Assembly: GCA_900766265.1 (NCBI GenBank)
Contig: CAAFUS010000017.1
Coordinates: 372,001-436,000 of the forward strand
Length of the DNA: 64,000 bases
Direction: 5' to 3'
Source: Pseudomonadaceae bacterium
GTDB lineage: Bacteria; Pseudomonadota; Gammaproteobacteria; Pseudomonadales; Pseudomonadaceae
Made by a program: the position numbers and the translations under genes. Positions within the stretch are counted from its first letter, which is position 1; each line of letters begins with the position of its first letter. This document shows positions 43,549-51,707 of the stretch, in pieces. A model generated the notes under the pieces. The model did no database searches. It saw only the letters and a list, made by a program, of their open reading frames with translations, and was not told the DNA's origin.

Positions 43549-43670
43549 ATGGACTTCGCGCAGGAAGCGCAGATCATCAACAGGGACAAGCGCTGGAGGT
43601 GCGCCAGGACGGCGCAAGACTAAGGAATGTCAGGATACAGTCTGCAAAGCCCCGCTTCGGCGGGGTTTTT
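43549..43670 (+). ncRNA. rsmY: RsmY-type small RNA (antagonist of RsmA/CsrA)
   Basis: A ~120-nt non-coding RNA that sequesters the translational repressor RsmA under GacS/GacA control. Seven GGA motifs lie between the predicted start and the terminator (at 43551, 43563, 43584, 43595, 43607, 43624 and 43633). Two sit in perfect hairpin loops: GCGC-AGGAA-GCGC (43558-43570) and TGCGCC-AGGAC-GGCGCA (43600-43616). The first resembles the 5' hairpin of P. aeruginosa RsmY, from memory. A GacA box pair and -10 precede it and a strong terminator ends it. P. aeruginosa rsmY lies in the same chromosomal neighbourhood, by recollection. Boundaries are predicted to within a few bases. Confidence 0.88.
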
Positions 43671-43676
43671 CTTTTT
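43646..43676 (+). terminator. Intrinsic terminator of rsmY
   Basis: AAAGCCCCGC, loop TTCG, GCGGGG then TTTTTCTTTTT. It is 304 bp after the third fadE stop, so it belongs to a transcript starting within this gap. Confidence 0.94.
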
Positions 43677-43687
43677 CTGCTGCCTAA

Positions 43688-43704
43688 ACTAATCATGGAT
43701 TAGT
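43688..43704. other. Small inverted repeat between rsmY and the AraC gene
   Basis: ACTAATC-ATG-GATTAGT, a perfect 7-bp repeat, overlapped by GGATTA...TAATCC (43696-43719 approximately). It lies 20 bp past the AraC-gene stop on the minus strand, so it may be a weak terminator for that gene or an operator. Confidence 0.4.
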
Positions 43705-43723
43705 CCTTTCAGGTTAATCCCTT

Positions 43724-44758
43724 CTAGAGCAGTTGCCTCAGGCTGCTGGGCACCAGACCCGTCCAGCGCTTGAACGAACGCCGGAAGTTGGTGGTGTCGT
43801 TGAAGCACAGGTAAGCCGCCACCTCGTCATTGGTGTAGCCCTTGGCCTGATAAAGATGAATCGCCACGTGCTTGCGTACCAGGTCGAGCTGCTCCTGGAA
43901 GTGGGTGCCGTGCTTTTGCAGCCGGCGCTTGAACGACGAGGGGCTCATGCCGAAGGCCAGCGCCACGCGTTCCAGGTTCAGCGCCGAGCGGATGTGTTCG
44001 CGCAGGTGGTCGTGAAGCTGATCGAGAAAGCTCTCCGACCAGCCCAGCGCCTCGAGCTGGGCCTGGGCGCCCTGCTGCGCAACGCCGCCGGCGGTGCTCG
44101 AGGCATGGGGCCAGCGGCGATGCAGGTATTCGCGCGGGAGGCTCATCCGGTTCAGCGGCTGATCGAACCTCAACTGCTCGCCAAGATGTACCCAGTATTG
44201 CTCCACCTGGCGGGGCTGGGGATGAGCGAGGTGAAAGCGCCACGGCAGGGGTTCCCCTGCCAGCCGTCGCGCCATCGACACCACGGCGGTCATCCCCGCC
44301 TCGAGCACGAAACGCAGTTGGCCGCCGCTGCCACAGCTGTCCAGCCAGTAAAGATGCGCCTGTTGTTCGTCACACAGCAGGTACGGCCGCAGCAATGGGC
44401 TGAGCACCGCACGAAAGCGGCACAGGTGGTCCAGCGCCTGTTGCAGGTCCAGCGCATGCAGCAGCGCATGGCTCACCTCGCCATAGTGTCCCGGCAGCAG
44501 GCGCTGGCCGAACAGGAAGCTGCTATCGGCCGCGCCCAGCAGGCGTTCGGCATTGCCGATCAGCGTGAGGAACTGCCGGGGACTGATTCGCGCCTGGCCA
44601 CGCACGATGTCCTCGTGGAACAGCTCGCAACCGCGAAGCAGGCAATGGCTGTCGATACCGCGCGACAGCGCCAGATCAATCAGCGTGGCCGGCTGATAGT
44701 GCGCGGCAATGAAGCGACTGTCACAGTCGTAGCCGGCGGCGATCGGCGTTTCAGGCAC
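43724..44758 (-). CDS. AraC family transcriptional regulator
   Basis: A 344-residue regulator. The N-terminal 200 residues are an Arabinose_bd-type (PF12625-like) ligand domain of the OruR/ArgR-Pseudomonas group (IDLALSRGIDSHCLLRGCEL; GEVSHALLHALDLQQALDHL). The C-terminal AraC DNA-binding domain has two helix-turn-helix units: NLERVALAFGMSPSSFKRRL and TNDEVAAYLCFNDTTNFRRS, then FKRWTGLVPSSLRQLL. It overlaps the upstream degenerate GGDEF gene by 8 bp, so the two are cotranslated. Target genes unknown. Confidence 0.92.
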   Translation of the reverse strand: MPETPIAAGYDCDSRFIAAHYQPATLIDLALSRGIDSHCLLRGCELFHEDIVRGQARISPRQFLTLIGNAERLLGAADSSFLFGQRLLPGHYGEVSHALLHALDLQQALDHLCRFRAVLSPLLRPYLLCDEQQAHLYWLDSCGSGGQLRFVLEAGMTAVVSMARRLAGEPLPWRFHLAHPQPRQVEQYWVHLGEQLRFDQPLNRMSLPREYLHRRWPHASSTAGGVAQQGAQAQLEALGWSESFLDQLHDHLREHIRSALNLERVALAFGMSPSSFKRRLQKHGTHFQEQLDLVRKHVAIHLYQAKGYTNDEVAAYLCFNDTTNFRRSFKRWTGLVPSSLRQLL

Positions 44759-45665
44759 AGCGGACCAGCCCCTGCTTGGCCCGGGCGATGCCCAGGTTGA
44801 GCCGCTCGAGCAGGCGCTCCGGAGTCTCGTCGAAGGCCATCACCGCCGCGACGCTGGCGCTCAGCTGCAACCGCTCACCGTGCTGGTGGCTGCGATGGGC
44901 CAGGCTCGCGACCGCCTGCTTGAGCTCCTCGGCGATCTGCCTCGCCTGGCTTTCGCCGGTCGCCGGCAGCACGGCGACGAAGCGATCGCCGGCCAGCCGG
45001 CAGAGCAAGTCCTGCTGGCGCAGGTTGAGCAGCAGCAACTGGGCGGTGGCCTGCAGTACCTCGTCGCCCTCGGCATGGCCGAAACGGTCGTTTATCGCGC
45101 TGAAGTCGTCGAGGTCGATGGCTACCAACGACAGTGGCTGTTGCAGCTGGCGGGCCTGCTGCAGAGCCAGTTGCACCTGCTGGCGCAGGTAGTCGGCTGC
45201 GCCCAGCGGCGTCAGCTTGTCGAACAGGCGGTGCTCGCGGAACAGCCGCTCGCGCTTGCTCATCTGCAGGTTGATCGCCTGCTGCTCGCGGTGCCAGTGG
45301 AAGATACCGGCAGTGAGCAAAAGCAGGCCGACCGGCATCGGCGCGGTTTCCAGCCAGTTGGCCCAGGCGACCGAATCGGGCAGGCGGATGAATTCATCCA
45401 GCGTATCCATCCACCAGGACAGGCAGATGCAGCACAGGCCCAGGGCGAGCAGCCGGGTTACGCGTCCGGCCGGGCGGCTGTGCAGCAGCATCATCAGCCA
45501 CAACAAGGCGAGCAACGCCGAGCCACCTTCGCCGGCGACATCCATCCAATCGATTTCGGCCCAGGTCTTGATGTCGCCGACGGCGAGGTAGATCTGCAGG
45601 CCAAGATTGGCTGCCACGGTCAGTCCGATCAGGGTCAGCGAATGCAGTTTCAGGAAGGATCTCAT
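44751..45665 (-). CDS. Membrane protein with degenerate GGDEF domain
   Basis: A 304-residue protein with four or five N-terminal hydrophobic segments (residues 8-130) followed by a GGDEF-fold domain: FDKLTPLGAADYLRQQVQLA, AIDLDDFSAINDRFGHAEGDEV and the active-site loop CRLAGDRFVAVLP. The signature is AGDRF instead of GG(D/E)EF, and the metal-binding Glu is lost, so diguanylate cyclase activity is not expected; it might bind GTP or c-di-GMP or act structurally. First gene of a two-gene operon with the AraC regulator, which suggests a membrane sensor feeding a regulator. Confidence 0.87.
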   Translation of the reverse strand: MRSFLKLHSLTLIGLTVAANLGLQIYLAVGDIKTWAEIDWMDVAGEGGSALLALLWLMMLLHSRPAGRVTRLLALGLCCICLSWWMDTLDEFIRLPDSVAWANWLETAPMPVGLLLLTAGIFHWHREQQAINLQMSKRERLFREHRLFDKLTPLGAADYLRQQVQLALQQARQLQQPLSLVAIDLDDFSAINDRFGHAEGDEVLQATAQLLLLNLRQQDLLCRLAGDRFVAVLPATGESQARQIAEELKQAVASLAHRSHQHGERLQLSASVAAVMAFDETPERLLERLNLGIARAKQGLVRCA

Positions 45666-46012
45666 CGGCTCTCCAATAGGGCGCGCGTGCGCCAGCCGTC
45701 ACGGAAGCACAGGGCGATGACGCTTCGGTGACAACCTGGGGGGTCGAATCGGCCCAATGCTTTTTCGCCATCGCCGGCACGCGGCGTGCCGTCAAAGGCA
45801 TGGAGGCGTTGCGGTAGCGCTCGTCTGCGCGGGCGTCAGAGGCTGGGATGAGCGTGGCGCCAGGTCGTTTCAGCTCAGAAAGGCCGCTCCGCAGGCCGCT
45901 GGAAGCCCGGCTCGGCCGTCGCGGCCAGTGGCCGTCACCGAAGTGTCATCTGGCATTCCTACCGTTCGCCTCCATTGCCGGCGGTGCCGGGGACGCAAGG
46001 GAGGCTATGGCC
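45666..46012. other. 347-bp divergent intergenic region upstream of the phosphorus cluster
   Basis: Separates the GGDEF gene (minus) from the TonB-dependent receptor (plus). It contains the Pho box described at 45932 and an AGGGAGG ribosome site at 45998. No gene, terminator or repeat is evident in the remainder, although both strands stay open in places because of high G+C. Confidence 0.5.
45932..45949 (+). promoter_or_regulatory. Pho box upstream of the phytase/TonB cluster
   Basis: CCGTCAC-CGAA-GTGTCAT: two 7-bp halves with 4-bp spacing, matching the PhoB half-site CTGTCAT at 5/7 and 6/7. It is 64 bp before the receptor start codon. Phytase and PhoX genes downstream make PhoB control likely. 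Confidence 0.65.
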
Positions 46013-48481
46013 ATGAAGGTTCAGCGCAAGTCGGGTTTCAGGATCAGCATACTGGCGGTGGCGATCGCCACGTCGATCAACAGCGGCTGGGCCGCCGACG
46101 AGGTCGAGCACCTGGACGTCATCGGCCAGGCCGCGAGCATCGATGCGGCGCTCAAGGACCAGCGCAGCTCCGACAGCGTCAAGAGCGTGGTGCACGCCGA
46201 TGCCATTGGCCAGATGCCCGACGACAACGCTGCCGAGGCGCTGCAGCGCATTCCGGGACTCTCGGTCGAGCGAGACCAGGGCGAAGGCCGCTTCGTCAGC
46301 GTGCGCGGAATCGCCCCGGACCTCAACAGCGTGACCATCAACGGCACCCTGGTGCCGGCGCCGGAGAGCGGACGTCGCGCGGTGGCGCTGGACGTGCTGC
46401 CCGCAGAACTGGTGCAGTCGCTGTCGGTGGTCAAGACCCTGACCCCGGACATGGACGCCAACTCCCTTGGTGGCACGATCGAGGTGCAAAGCCTTTCGGC
46501 ATTCGACCATGACGGGCTGTTCTATACCTTCGGCGCGGAGGGCAGCTACGACGACAACACCGACCGGGCCAGCCCGAAGTTCTCGGGCGCCATCAGCGAG
46601 CGCTTCAGCCTGGGCGACGGTGTGGACAACTTCGGCGTGGCCGCCGCGCTGAGCTGGCAGAAGCGCGAGTTCGGTTCCGACAACGTCGAGACCGGCGGCG
46701 CCTGGGACTTCGAGAACGGCGCCCGCCTCGAGGAAGTCGAGCAGCGTGACTACCGCATCACCCGTGAGCGCACCGGGTTCGGCCTGAACTTCGACTACAA
46801 GCCCGACGACGTCTCGAGCTACTACCTGCGCACCCTCTACAGCCGCTTCAAGGACACCGAGACCCGCAACGCCGCCGGGGTGGAGTTTGACGACGCGCAG
46901 CTGCCCGGCGAGCTCGGCGATGCCGAGGGCTGGCGCGAGCTGAAGTCGCGGGAAGAAACCCAGGAGATCAAGTCGTACGTGTTCGGTGGCGAGCGGCAGA
47001 TGGGCCTGTGGACGCTCAACGGCCAGGTCGGCTACAGCCGTTCGAGCGAGCGCGACCCCGGAGGTATCGCGGGCGCCACGTTCGTCGGCGATTTCACCGA
47101 CGCCGGCTACAGCGGGACCCGCAAGCCGCAGCTGGTGGCCGACCCGTCGTTCTACGACCCGGCCAGCTTCACCCTCGACGAGGTCGAGTGGGAGAAGACC
47201 GATGCCACCGACACCGAGAAGAACATCAAGCTCGACCTGGCCCGCGACTACCTGCTTGCCGGCTACGCCTCCCAGTTCAAGTTCGGCGGGAAGCTCAGCC
47301 GCCGCGACAAGGACAACGATACCGAAGTCTGGGTCTACGACGGCTTCAACAGCATCGGCATGGACGGCTTCCAGCGCGGCCAGGTGGATTACGCGCTGGG
47401 CCGCTTCGGGCCGGGGCTGAGCGCAGGCGCCATCGAGCGCCTGATCGGCGGGCTCGACCGCGACGCCTTCTACGACGCCGAGGAATCGCGCTGGAACGAC
47501 TTCAGGATGAGCGAAGACATCGATGCCGCCTACCTGATGAACACGGTGGACATCGATGATTGGCGCCTGATCGCGGGCCTGCGCTACGAGGGCACCCGTT
47601 TCGAAGCCAAGGGCACCGGCATCCGTGACGGAGCCTTCGAGGCGACCCAGAGCAGCAAGCGCTACGACCATTGGCTGCCTGGCCTGCATGCCCGCTATCA
47701 GCTGGACCCCGACACCCAGATCCGTGCGGCCTGGACCAATACCGTGGTGCGGCCGACGTTCGGTCAGCTGGCGCCGGGCTTCGTGATCGACGGCGACGAC
47801 GCCGAGTTCGGCAACCCGAACCTCAAACCGCTGGAATCGATGAACTTCGACCTGGGCATCGAGCACTACATGGGGCGCGCGGGCGTGGTCTCTGCGTTCG
47901 GGTTCTACAAGGACATCGAGAACTTCGTCTACGACACCGATCTGGCTGGCACCGGCGACTGGGCTGGCTTCGACGAAGCGCTGAGCTTCGCCAATGGCGA
48001 CAAGGCCAGGCTCTACGGCATCGAGCTGGCGTACTCGCAGAGATTCAGCTGGCTGCCGGCACCCTGGAATGGCTTGCTGCTCGGCGCCAACGCCACCTTC
48101 AGCCGCTCCGATGCCAAGGTCCGTGGGCAAGGCCTGAGCCGCAGCATCGACCTGCCGAACCAGTCCGACACCGTCGGCAACCTGATGCTCGGCTGGGAGA
48201 ACGACCGGCTCAGCCTGCGCCTGTCCGCCAATTACAAGTCGGAGTATCTGATGCAGCTCGCCGCGATCGACGATCCGGCCCACGACCTCTACGCCGACAA
48301 GCAGCTGTTCGTCGACTTCAGCGCCGGCTACTTCATCACCCCCGGGCTGCAGCTGACCTTCGAGGCGCAGAACCTCACCGACGAGTCCTACTACGTCTAC
48401 ACCGGCCGCCGTGCCTACAACGCCCAGTACGAAGAATACGGCCCGACCTATCGGCTCGGCCTGACCTTTACCCACTTCTGA
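46013..48481 (+). CDS. TonB-dependent outer membrane receptor
   Basis: An 822-residue receptor. Signal peptide (FRISILAVAIATSINSGWAA), TonB-box-like EVEHLDVIG directly after cleavage, plug domain (residues about 50-170; AEALQRIPGLSVERDQGEG, VSVRGIAPDLNSVTINGTLV, SLGGTIEVQS), then a beta-barrel ending in YRLGLTFTHF with the terminal Phe. It belongs to the Xanthomonas/Caulobacter-type receptors rather than FecA-type, as no N-terminal signalling domain exists. ATG 46013 is 8 bp after AGGGAGG; the earlier ATG at 46007 is too close. Its neighbours (phytase, PhoX) suggest uptake of a phosphorus compound such as inositol phosphates, which is inference. Confidence 0.92.
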   Translation: MKVQRKSGFRISILAVAIATSINSGWAADEVEHLDVIGQAASIDAALKDQRSSDSVKSVVHADAIGQMPDDNAAEALQRIPGLSVERDQGEGRFVSVRGIAPDLNSVTINGTLVPAPESGRRAVALDVLPAELVQSLSVVKTLTPDMDANSLGGTIEVQSLSAFDHDGLFYTFGAEGSYDDNTDRASPKFSGAISERFSLGDGVDNFGVAAALSWQKREFGSDNVETGGAWDFENGARLEEVEQRDYRITRERTGFGLNFDYKPDDVSSYYLRTLYSRFKDTETRNAAGVEFDDAQLPGELGDAEGWRELKSREETQEIKSYVFGGERQMGLWTLNGQVGYSRSSERDPGGIAGATFVGDFTDAGYSGTRKPQLVADPSFYDPASFTLDEVEWEKTDATDTEKNIKLDLARDYLLAGYASQFKFGGKLSRRDKDNDTEVWVYDGFNSIGMDGFQRGQVDYALGRFGPGLSAGAIERLIGGLDRDAFYDAEESRWNDFRMSEDIDAAYLMNTVDIDDWRLIAGLRYEGTRFEAKGTGIRDGAFEATQSSKRYDHWLPGLHARYQLDPDTQIRAAWTNTVVRPTFGQLAPGFVIDGDDAEFGNPNLKPLESMNFDLGIEHYMGRAGVVSAFGFYKDIENFVYDTDLAGTGDWAGFDEALSFANGDKARLYGIELAYSQRFSWLPAPWNGLLLGANATFSRSDAKVRGQGLSRSIDLPNQSDTVGNLMLGWENDRLSLRLSANYKSEYLMQLAAIDDPAHDLYADKQLFVDFSAGYFITPGLQLTFEAQNLTDESYYVYTGRRAYNAQYEEYGPTYRLGLTFTHF

Positions 48482-48489
48482 TTCCGAAG

Positions 48490-48511
48490 GCGCCCACCGC
48501 CATGTGGGCGC
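48490..48511 (+). other. Hairpin between receptor and phytase genes
   Basis: GCGCCCAC, loop CGCCAT, GTGGGCGC: a perfect 8-bp stem 9 bp after the receptor stop and 28 bp before the phytase start. No T-tract follows; it may stabilise the upstream message or set the ratio of receptor to phytase. Confidence 0.5.
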
Positions 48512-48538
48512 TGCTCGCCAAAAGGACTTCCCGTTTCG

Positions 48539-50464
48539 ATGAACATTCAATTTCCCCGTCAGCCACTTGCGCTGGCGTTGCTGGCCAGTTTCGCCCTGCT
48601 GAGCGCGCCGGCCGGTGCCGCGGACCCGCTGAAGCCCGAGCCCTGGCGAGTCGCCGAACCGATGCGTATCGAGGCCGCACAGCTGCTGGCCAACGACCGC
48701 TTCTGGCCCGGCGCCGATCGCCTGGCGACCAGCAAGAGTCAGGGGCTGCGCCTGCTCGACGCCGCCGGCGCCACCCTGACCGCGTTGCCCGGCACCTTCG
48801 GCGCGCTCGACCACCGCGCCTCCGCCGATGGGCTGCTGGTGGCGACCGTGGACGTGGATCGCCAGCAGCCGGTGCTGTTCGCGCTTGCCGGCCGCGACCG
48901 CCGCTGGAGCCGTCCGGTGTACCTGCCGCGACCCGACTTCAAGGTCGATGGGCTGTGCCTGTATCGCGATCAGGGCGACAACGCCTTCCTGTTTCTGGTC
49001 GGCGAAGAGGGCATCGGCGAGCAGTGGCTGGTCGCCTCGGCACAGAAACCATTGAGCGAGCCGCTGCGGGTGCGGCGCCTGAGCCTGCCGCCGGCCAGCG
49101 AGTACTGCCAGGTCGACGACCACGACGAGCTGCTCTACGTGAACGAGGAAGAGGTCGGACTCTGGGCCTACGCGGCGCATCCGGAAGCCGACCTGATCCG
49201 CAAGCCGGTCGCCCTGATACAGCCTTTCGGCGACATCGCTGAGGCCATCGCCGGCGTCGCCGTGGTGCCGGGCGCGGTGCTGGCGCTCGACCCCGCTGCC
49301 GGCGCCCTGCATCGTTACCGCCGTGACGGCGAGCGCTGGCAGGCTGAACCGGTGTTGCGGCTGGCCGGCCTGACCGAGCCCGAACAGCTCAGCGCGCGCG
49401 TCTCCGGGCAGGGGCTGGCCTTGGCGATCGGCGACGACAACGTGCAACACCAGGCCCGGCTCGATTGGCGACCCGAAGCGCCGCAGGTCGCAGCGCCGCT
49501 GCCGATACTGCCGGCCCAGGTGCAGACCGACCCGGTACCGAGCCTGGGCGATGCGGCCGACGACCCGGCGATCTGGATTCACCCGCAGGACCCGACCGCG
49601 AGCCGTGTGCTGGGCACCGACAAGCAGGGCGGGCTTCAGGTCTACGATCTCGAGGGCCATACGCTGCAGGATCTGCGCGTCGGCCGCCTGAACAACGTCG
49701 ACGTGCGGTCGGGTTTTCGCCTGGGGCCGGCCACGGTGGACCTTGCGGTGGCCACCCATCGCGATCACAACGGCTTGCAGCTGTTCGCCATCGACCGCAG
49801 CAGTGGCGAGCTGAGCGACCTCGGCTGGTTGCCAACGCCGCTGGACGACATCTATGGGTTCTGCCTGTTCAAGGATGCTGCCCAGGCGATCCATGCCATT
49901 GCCAACGACAAGAGCGGACGCTTCCTGCAATACCGCCTCGACGGTAGCGGCGGAAAGGTCGAGGCCGAGCTGGTTCGCGAATTCGCCACCGCCACCCAGC
50001 CCGAAGGGTGCGTCGCGGACGACCGTAACCAGCGGCTGTTCGTCGGCGAGGAAGACGTCGCGGTCTGGACTCTCGATGCCCGCGGCGATGCGCCGGCGGT
50101 GCTGGAGAAAGTCATCGAGGTCGGCGCCGAGGTGCAGGCCGACGTCGAAGGGCTGGCCTTCTACCAGGGGGAGGGTGGCGATTACCTGGTCATTTCCAGT
50201 CAGGGCAACGACAGCTTCGTGGTGCTCGACGGGCAGGCGCCCTATGCGGTGCGTGGCGCGTTTCGCATCGGCCTGAACGCTGAACGGGGCATCGACGGCG
50301 CTTCGGAGACCGACGGGCTGGAGGTCACCTCGGCCAACCTCGGCGGCATCTGGAGCCAGGGCATGCTGGTCGTCCAGGACGGGCGCAAGCGCATGCCCGA
50401 GGGCCGGCAGAACTATAAGTACGTGCCCTGGAGCGCCGTCGCTGAAGCGTTGAAGCTGCCTTAG
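48539..50464 (+). CDS. Tandem beta-propeller phytase
   Basis: A 641-residue secreted protein (signal peptide ALALLASFALLSAPAGAA) with two beta-propeller phytase domains. The C-terminal one (residues about 325-640) keeps the calcium-phytase motifs: DAADDPAIWIHPQDP, GTDKQGGLQVYDLEG, RLNNVDVR, EGCVADD, LFVGEEDVAVW and DVEGLAFYQGEGG. The N-terminal propeller (30-320) is degenerate: LATSKSQGLRLLDAAG, FKVDGLCLYRDQGD, EYCQVDDHDELLYVNEEEVG, without the DDPAIW strand. Such enzymes hydrolyse calcium-phytate stepwise; in other two-domain phytases the N-terminal unit assists rather than catalyses. It lies 57 bp after the receptor gene. Confidence 0.92.
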   Translation: MNIQFPRQPLALALLASFALLSAPAGAADPLKPEPWRVAEPMRIEAAQLLANDRFWPGADRLATSKSQGLRLLDAAGATLTALPGTFGALDHRASADGLLVATVDVDRQQPVLFALAGRDRRWSRPVYLPRPDFKVDGLCLYRDQGDNAFLFLVGEEGIGEQWLVASAQKPLSEPLRVRRLSLPPASEYCQVDDHDELLYVNEEEVGLWAYAAHPEADLIRKPVALIQPFGDIAEAIAGVAVVPGAVLALDPAAGALHRYRRDGERWQAEPVLRLAGLTEPEQLSARVSGQGLALAIGDDNVQHQARLDWRPEAPQVAAPLPILPAQVQTDPVPSLGDAADDPAIWIHPQDPTASRVLGTDKQGGLQVYDLEGHTLQDLRVGRLNNVDVRSGFRLGPATVDLAVATHRDHNGLQLFAIDRSSGELSDLGWLPTPLDDIYGFCLFKDAAQAIHAIANDKSGRFLQYRLDGSGGKVEAELVREFATATQPEGCVADDRNQRLFVGEEDVAVWTLDARGDAPAVLEKVIEVGAEVQADVEGLAFYQGEGGDYLVISSQGNDSFVVLDGQAPYAVRGAFRIGLNAERGIDGASETDGLEVTSANLGGIWSQGMLVVQDGRKRMPEGRQNYKYVPWSAVAEALKLP

Positions 50465-50475
50465 GCCAGCGCCGA

Positions 50476-50493
50476 CTGTCATCAAAGCGCAAT
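50476..50493 (+). promoter_or_regulatory. Weak Pho-box-like sequence upstream of exbB
   Basis: CTGTCAT (perfect half-site, 50476-50482), CAAA, GCGCAAT (3/7). A third phase-matched ACCTCAT follows at 50498. One perfect half-site only; the exbB group may simply be read from the receptor promoter. Confidence 0.3.
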
Positions 50494-50546
50494 TGCAACC
50501 TCATCCAATAACAGCCGCCCGATCGGGGCGGCAGAGGAGACATACC

Positions 50547-51251
50547 ATGCACAGCAGCCTCGAACACATGAGCGCCTGGGGTCTGGTTCGCGATGCAAGC
50601 CCCGTCGTTCAGGCGGTGATGCTCATTCTGGTACTGGCCTCGCTGATCAGCTGGTACCTGATCATCCAGCGCGGCAGCCTGCTGAGGCGCAGCGAACGCC
50701 TGCTCGACGGCTTCCAGCGCCAGTTTCGCGAGACCGGCGATCTCGCCCGGCTGCACCGTGAGGGTCAGTCGGCGCACGCCGATGCCGGCCTGCAGCGCAT
50801 CTTCCTGGCCGGCTACGGCGAGTTCTCGCAGTTGCAGCATCAGCCGGGTATCCCACCGGAGGCGGTGATCGAAGGGATCGAACGCAGCCTCTACGTGGCG
50901 ATCGCCGAGCAGGAGGAGCGGCTCGAAAAAGGCCTGCCGTTTCTCGCCACAGTGGGTTCGGTGAGCCCCTACATCGGCCTGTTCGGCACGGTCTGGGGGA
51001 TCATGAATTCCTTCCTCGGGCTGTCACAGGTCCAGCAGGCCACTCTCTCCACCGTGGCGCCGGGCATCGCCGAGGCCCTGATCGCCACCGCTATCGGCCT
51101 GTTCGCCGCGATTCCCGCGGTGATGGCCTACAACCGCTTCGCAACACGCAGCCAACGGCTGATCGCTCGCTACTACAGCTTCGGCAACGAGCTGCAGGCG
51201 CGTCTGCATCGGCGTCTGCATGGTGTCCCGGTGGTCGCCGCGGCAGCCTGA
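50547..51251 (+). CDS. exbB: ExbB/TolQ family proton-channel protein
   Basis: A 234-residue inner-membrane protein that, with ExbD, converts proton flow into work for TonB. Three membrane segments: AVMLILVLASLISWYLII (22-39), PFLATVGSVSPYIGLFGTVWGIM near 132-155, and IAEALIATAIGLFAAIPAVMAY near 172-193, which are the MotA/TolQ/ExbB core. ATG 50547 has AGGAGA upstream. Adjacent exbD and tonB complete the motor. TolQ is close in sequence, but the neighbouring tonB and receptor favour ExbB. Confidence 0.92.
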   Translation: MHSSLEHMSAWGLVRDASPVVQAVMLILVLASLISWYLIIQRGSLLRRSERLLDGFQRQFRETGDLARLHREGQSAHADAGLQRIFLAGYGEFSQLQHQPGIPPEAVIEGIERSLYVAIAEQEERLEKGLPFLATVGSVSPYIGLFGTVWGIMNSFLGLSQVQQATLSTVAPGIAEALIATAIGLFAAIPAVMAYNRFATRSQRLIARYYSFGNELQARLHRRLHGVPVVAAAA

Positions 51252-51261
51252 GGAGAACGTC

Positions 51262-51705
51262 ATGCTGGTTCGTCCCTCGCACAAACACGGTCCGAAAGCC
51301 GAAATGAACGTGGTGCCCTATATCGACGTGATGCTGGTGCTGCTGGTGATCTTCATGGTCACCGCACCGATGTTGACCCAGGGTGTGAAGCTGGAGCTAC
51401 CCAAGGTGGCGGCCGAAGCACTGCCCGCCGATAGCCAGCAGCAGGTCCTGACGCTCTCGGTGAAGGCTGACGGCAGCTACTACTGGAACCTGGGCAACGA
51501 GCTGAACGTTGACCAGCAGACCGACAGCGCCGTGGACCTGGCCGAGATGAGCGCCAAGGTCTCGGCGGTAGTTGCCGCACGCAGCGATACCCAGGTCTAC
51601 ATCCGCGCCGATCAGGGGGCCGACTACGGTGTGGTGGTCGCCGGCATCGCCGCGTTGCAGCGCGGTGGCGTCTCCCACCTCGGTCTGATCACCGAGGCGC
51701 CCTAG
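51262..51705 (+). CDS. exbD: ExbD/TolR family protein
   Basis: A 147-residue protein with a short cytoplasmic tail, one membrane helix and a periplasmic domain. MNVVPYIDVMLVLLVIFMVT near residue 15-34 contains the proton-carrying Asp. The periplasmic domain (VYIRADQGADYGVVVAGIAALQRGG) is standard ExbD/TolR. GAGGAGA precedes the ATG, 10 bp after exbB; tonB starts 2 bp after its stop. Confidence 0.92.
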   Translation: MLVRPSHKHGPKAEMNVVPYIDVMLVLLVIFMVTAPMLTQGVKLELPKVAAEALPADSQQQVLTLSVKADGSYYWNLGNELNVDQQTDSAVDLAEMSAKVSAVVAARSDTQVYIRADQGADYGVVVAGIAALQRGGVSHLGLITEAP

Positions 51706-51707
51706 AG

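Noticed and set aside
43549..43676. tRNA gene suggested by the TTCG-loop terminator
   Set aside because: No T-loop GTTCRA motif, no acceptor-stem pairing and no CCA end; the repeated GGA motifs fit an Rsm sRNA instead.
43430..43687. 85-codon frame across the sRNA region, plus a minus-strand frame 43417-43617
   Set aside because: No ribosome site or protein-like composition, and both run through the GacA boxes, the hairpins and the terminator; the RNA explanation accounts for all the structure.
45959..50485. 1508-codon minus-strand open frame
   Set aside because: It is the exact antisense of the receptor and phytase genes, whose motifs, signal peptides and ribosome sites are clear; long antisense frames are common in high-G+C codon usage.
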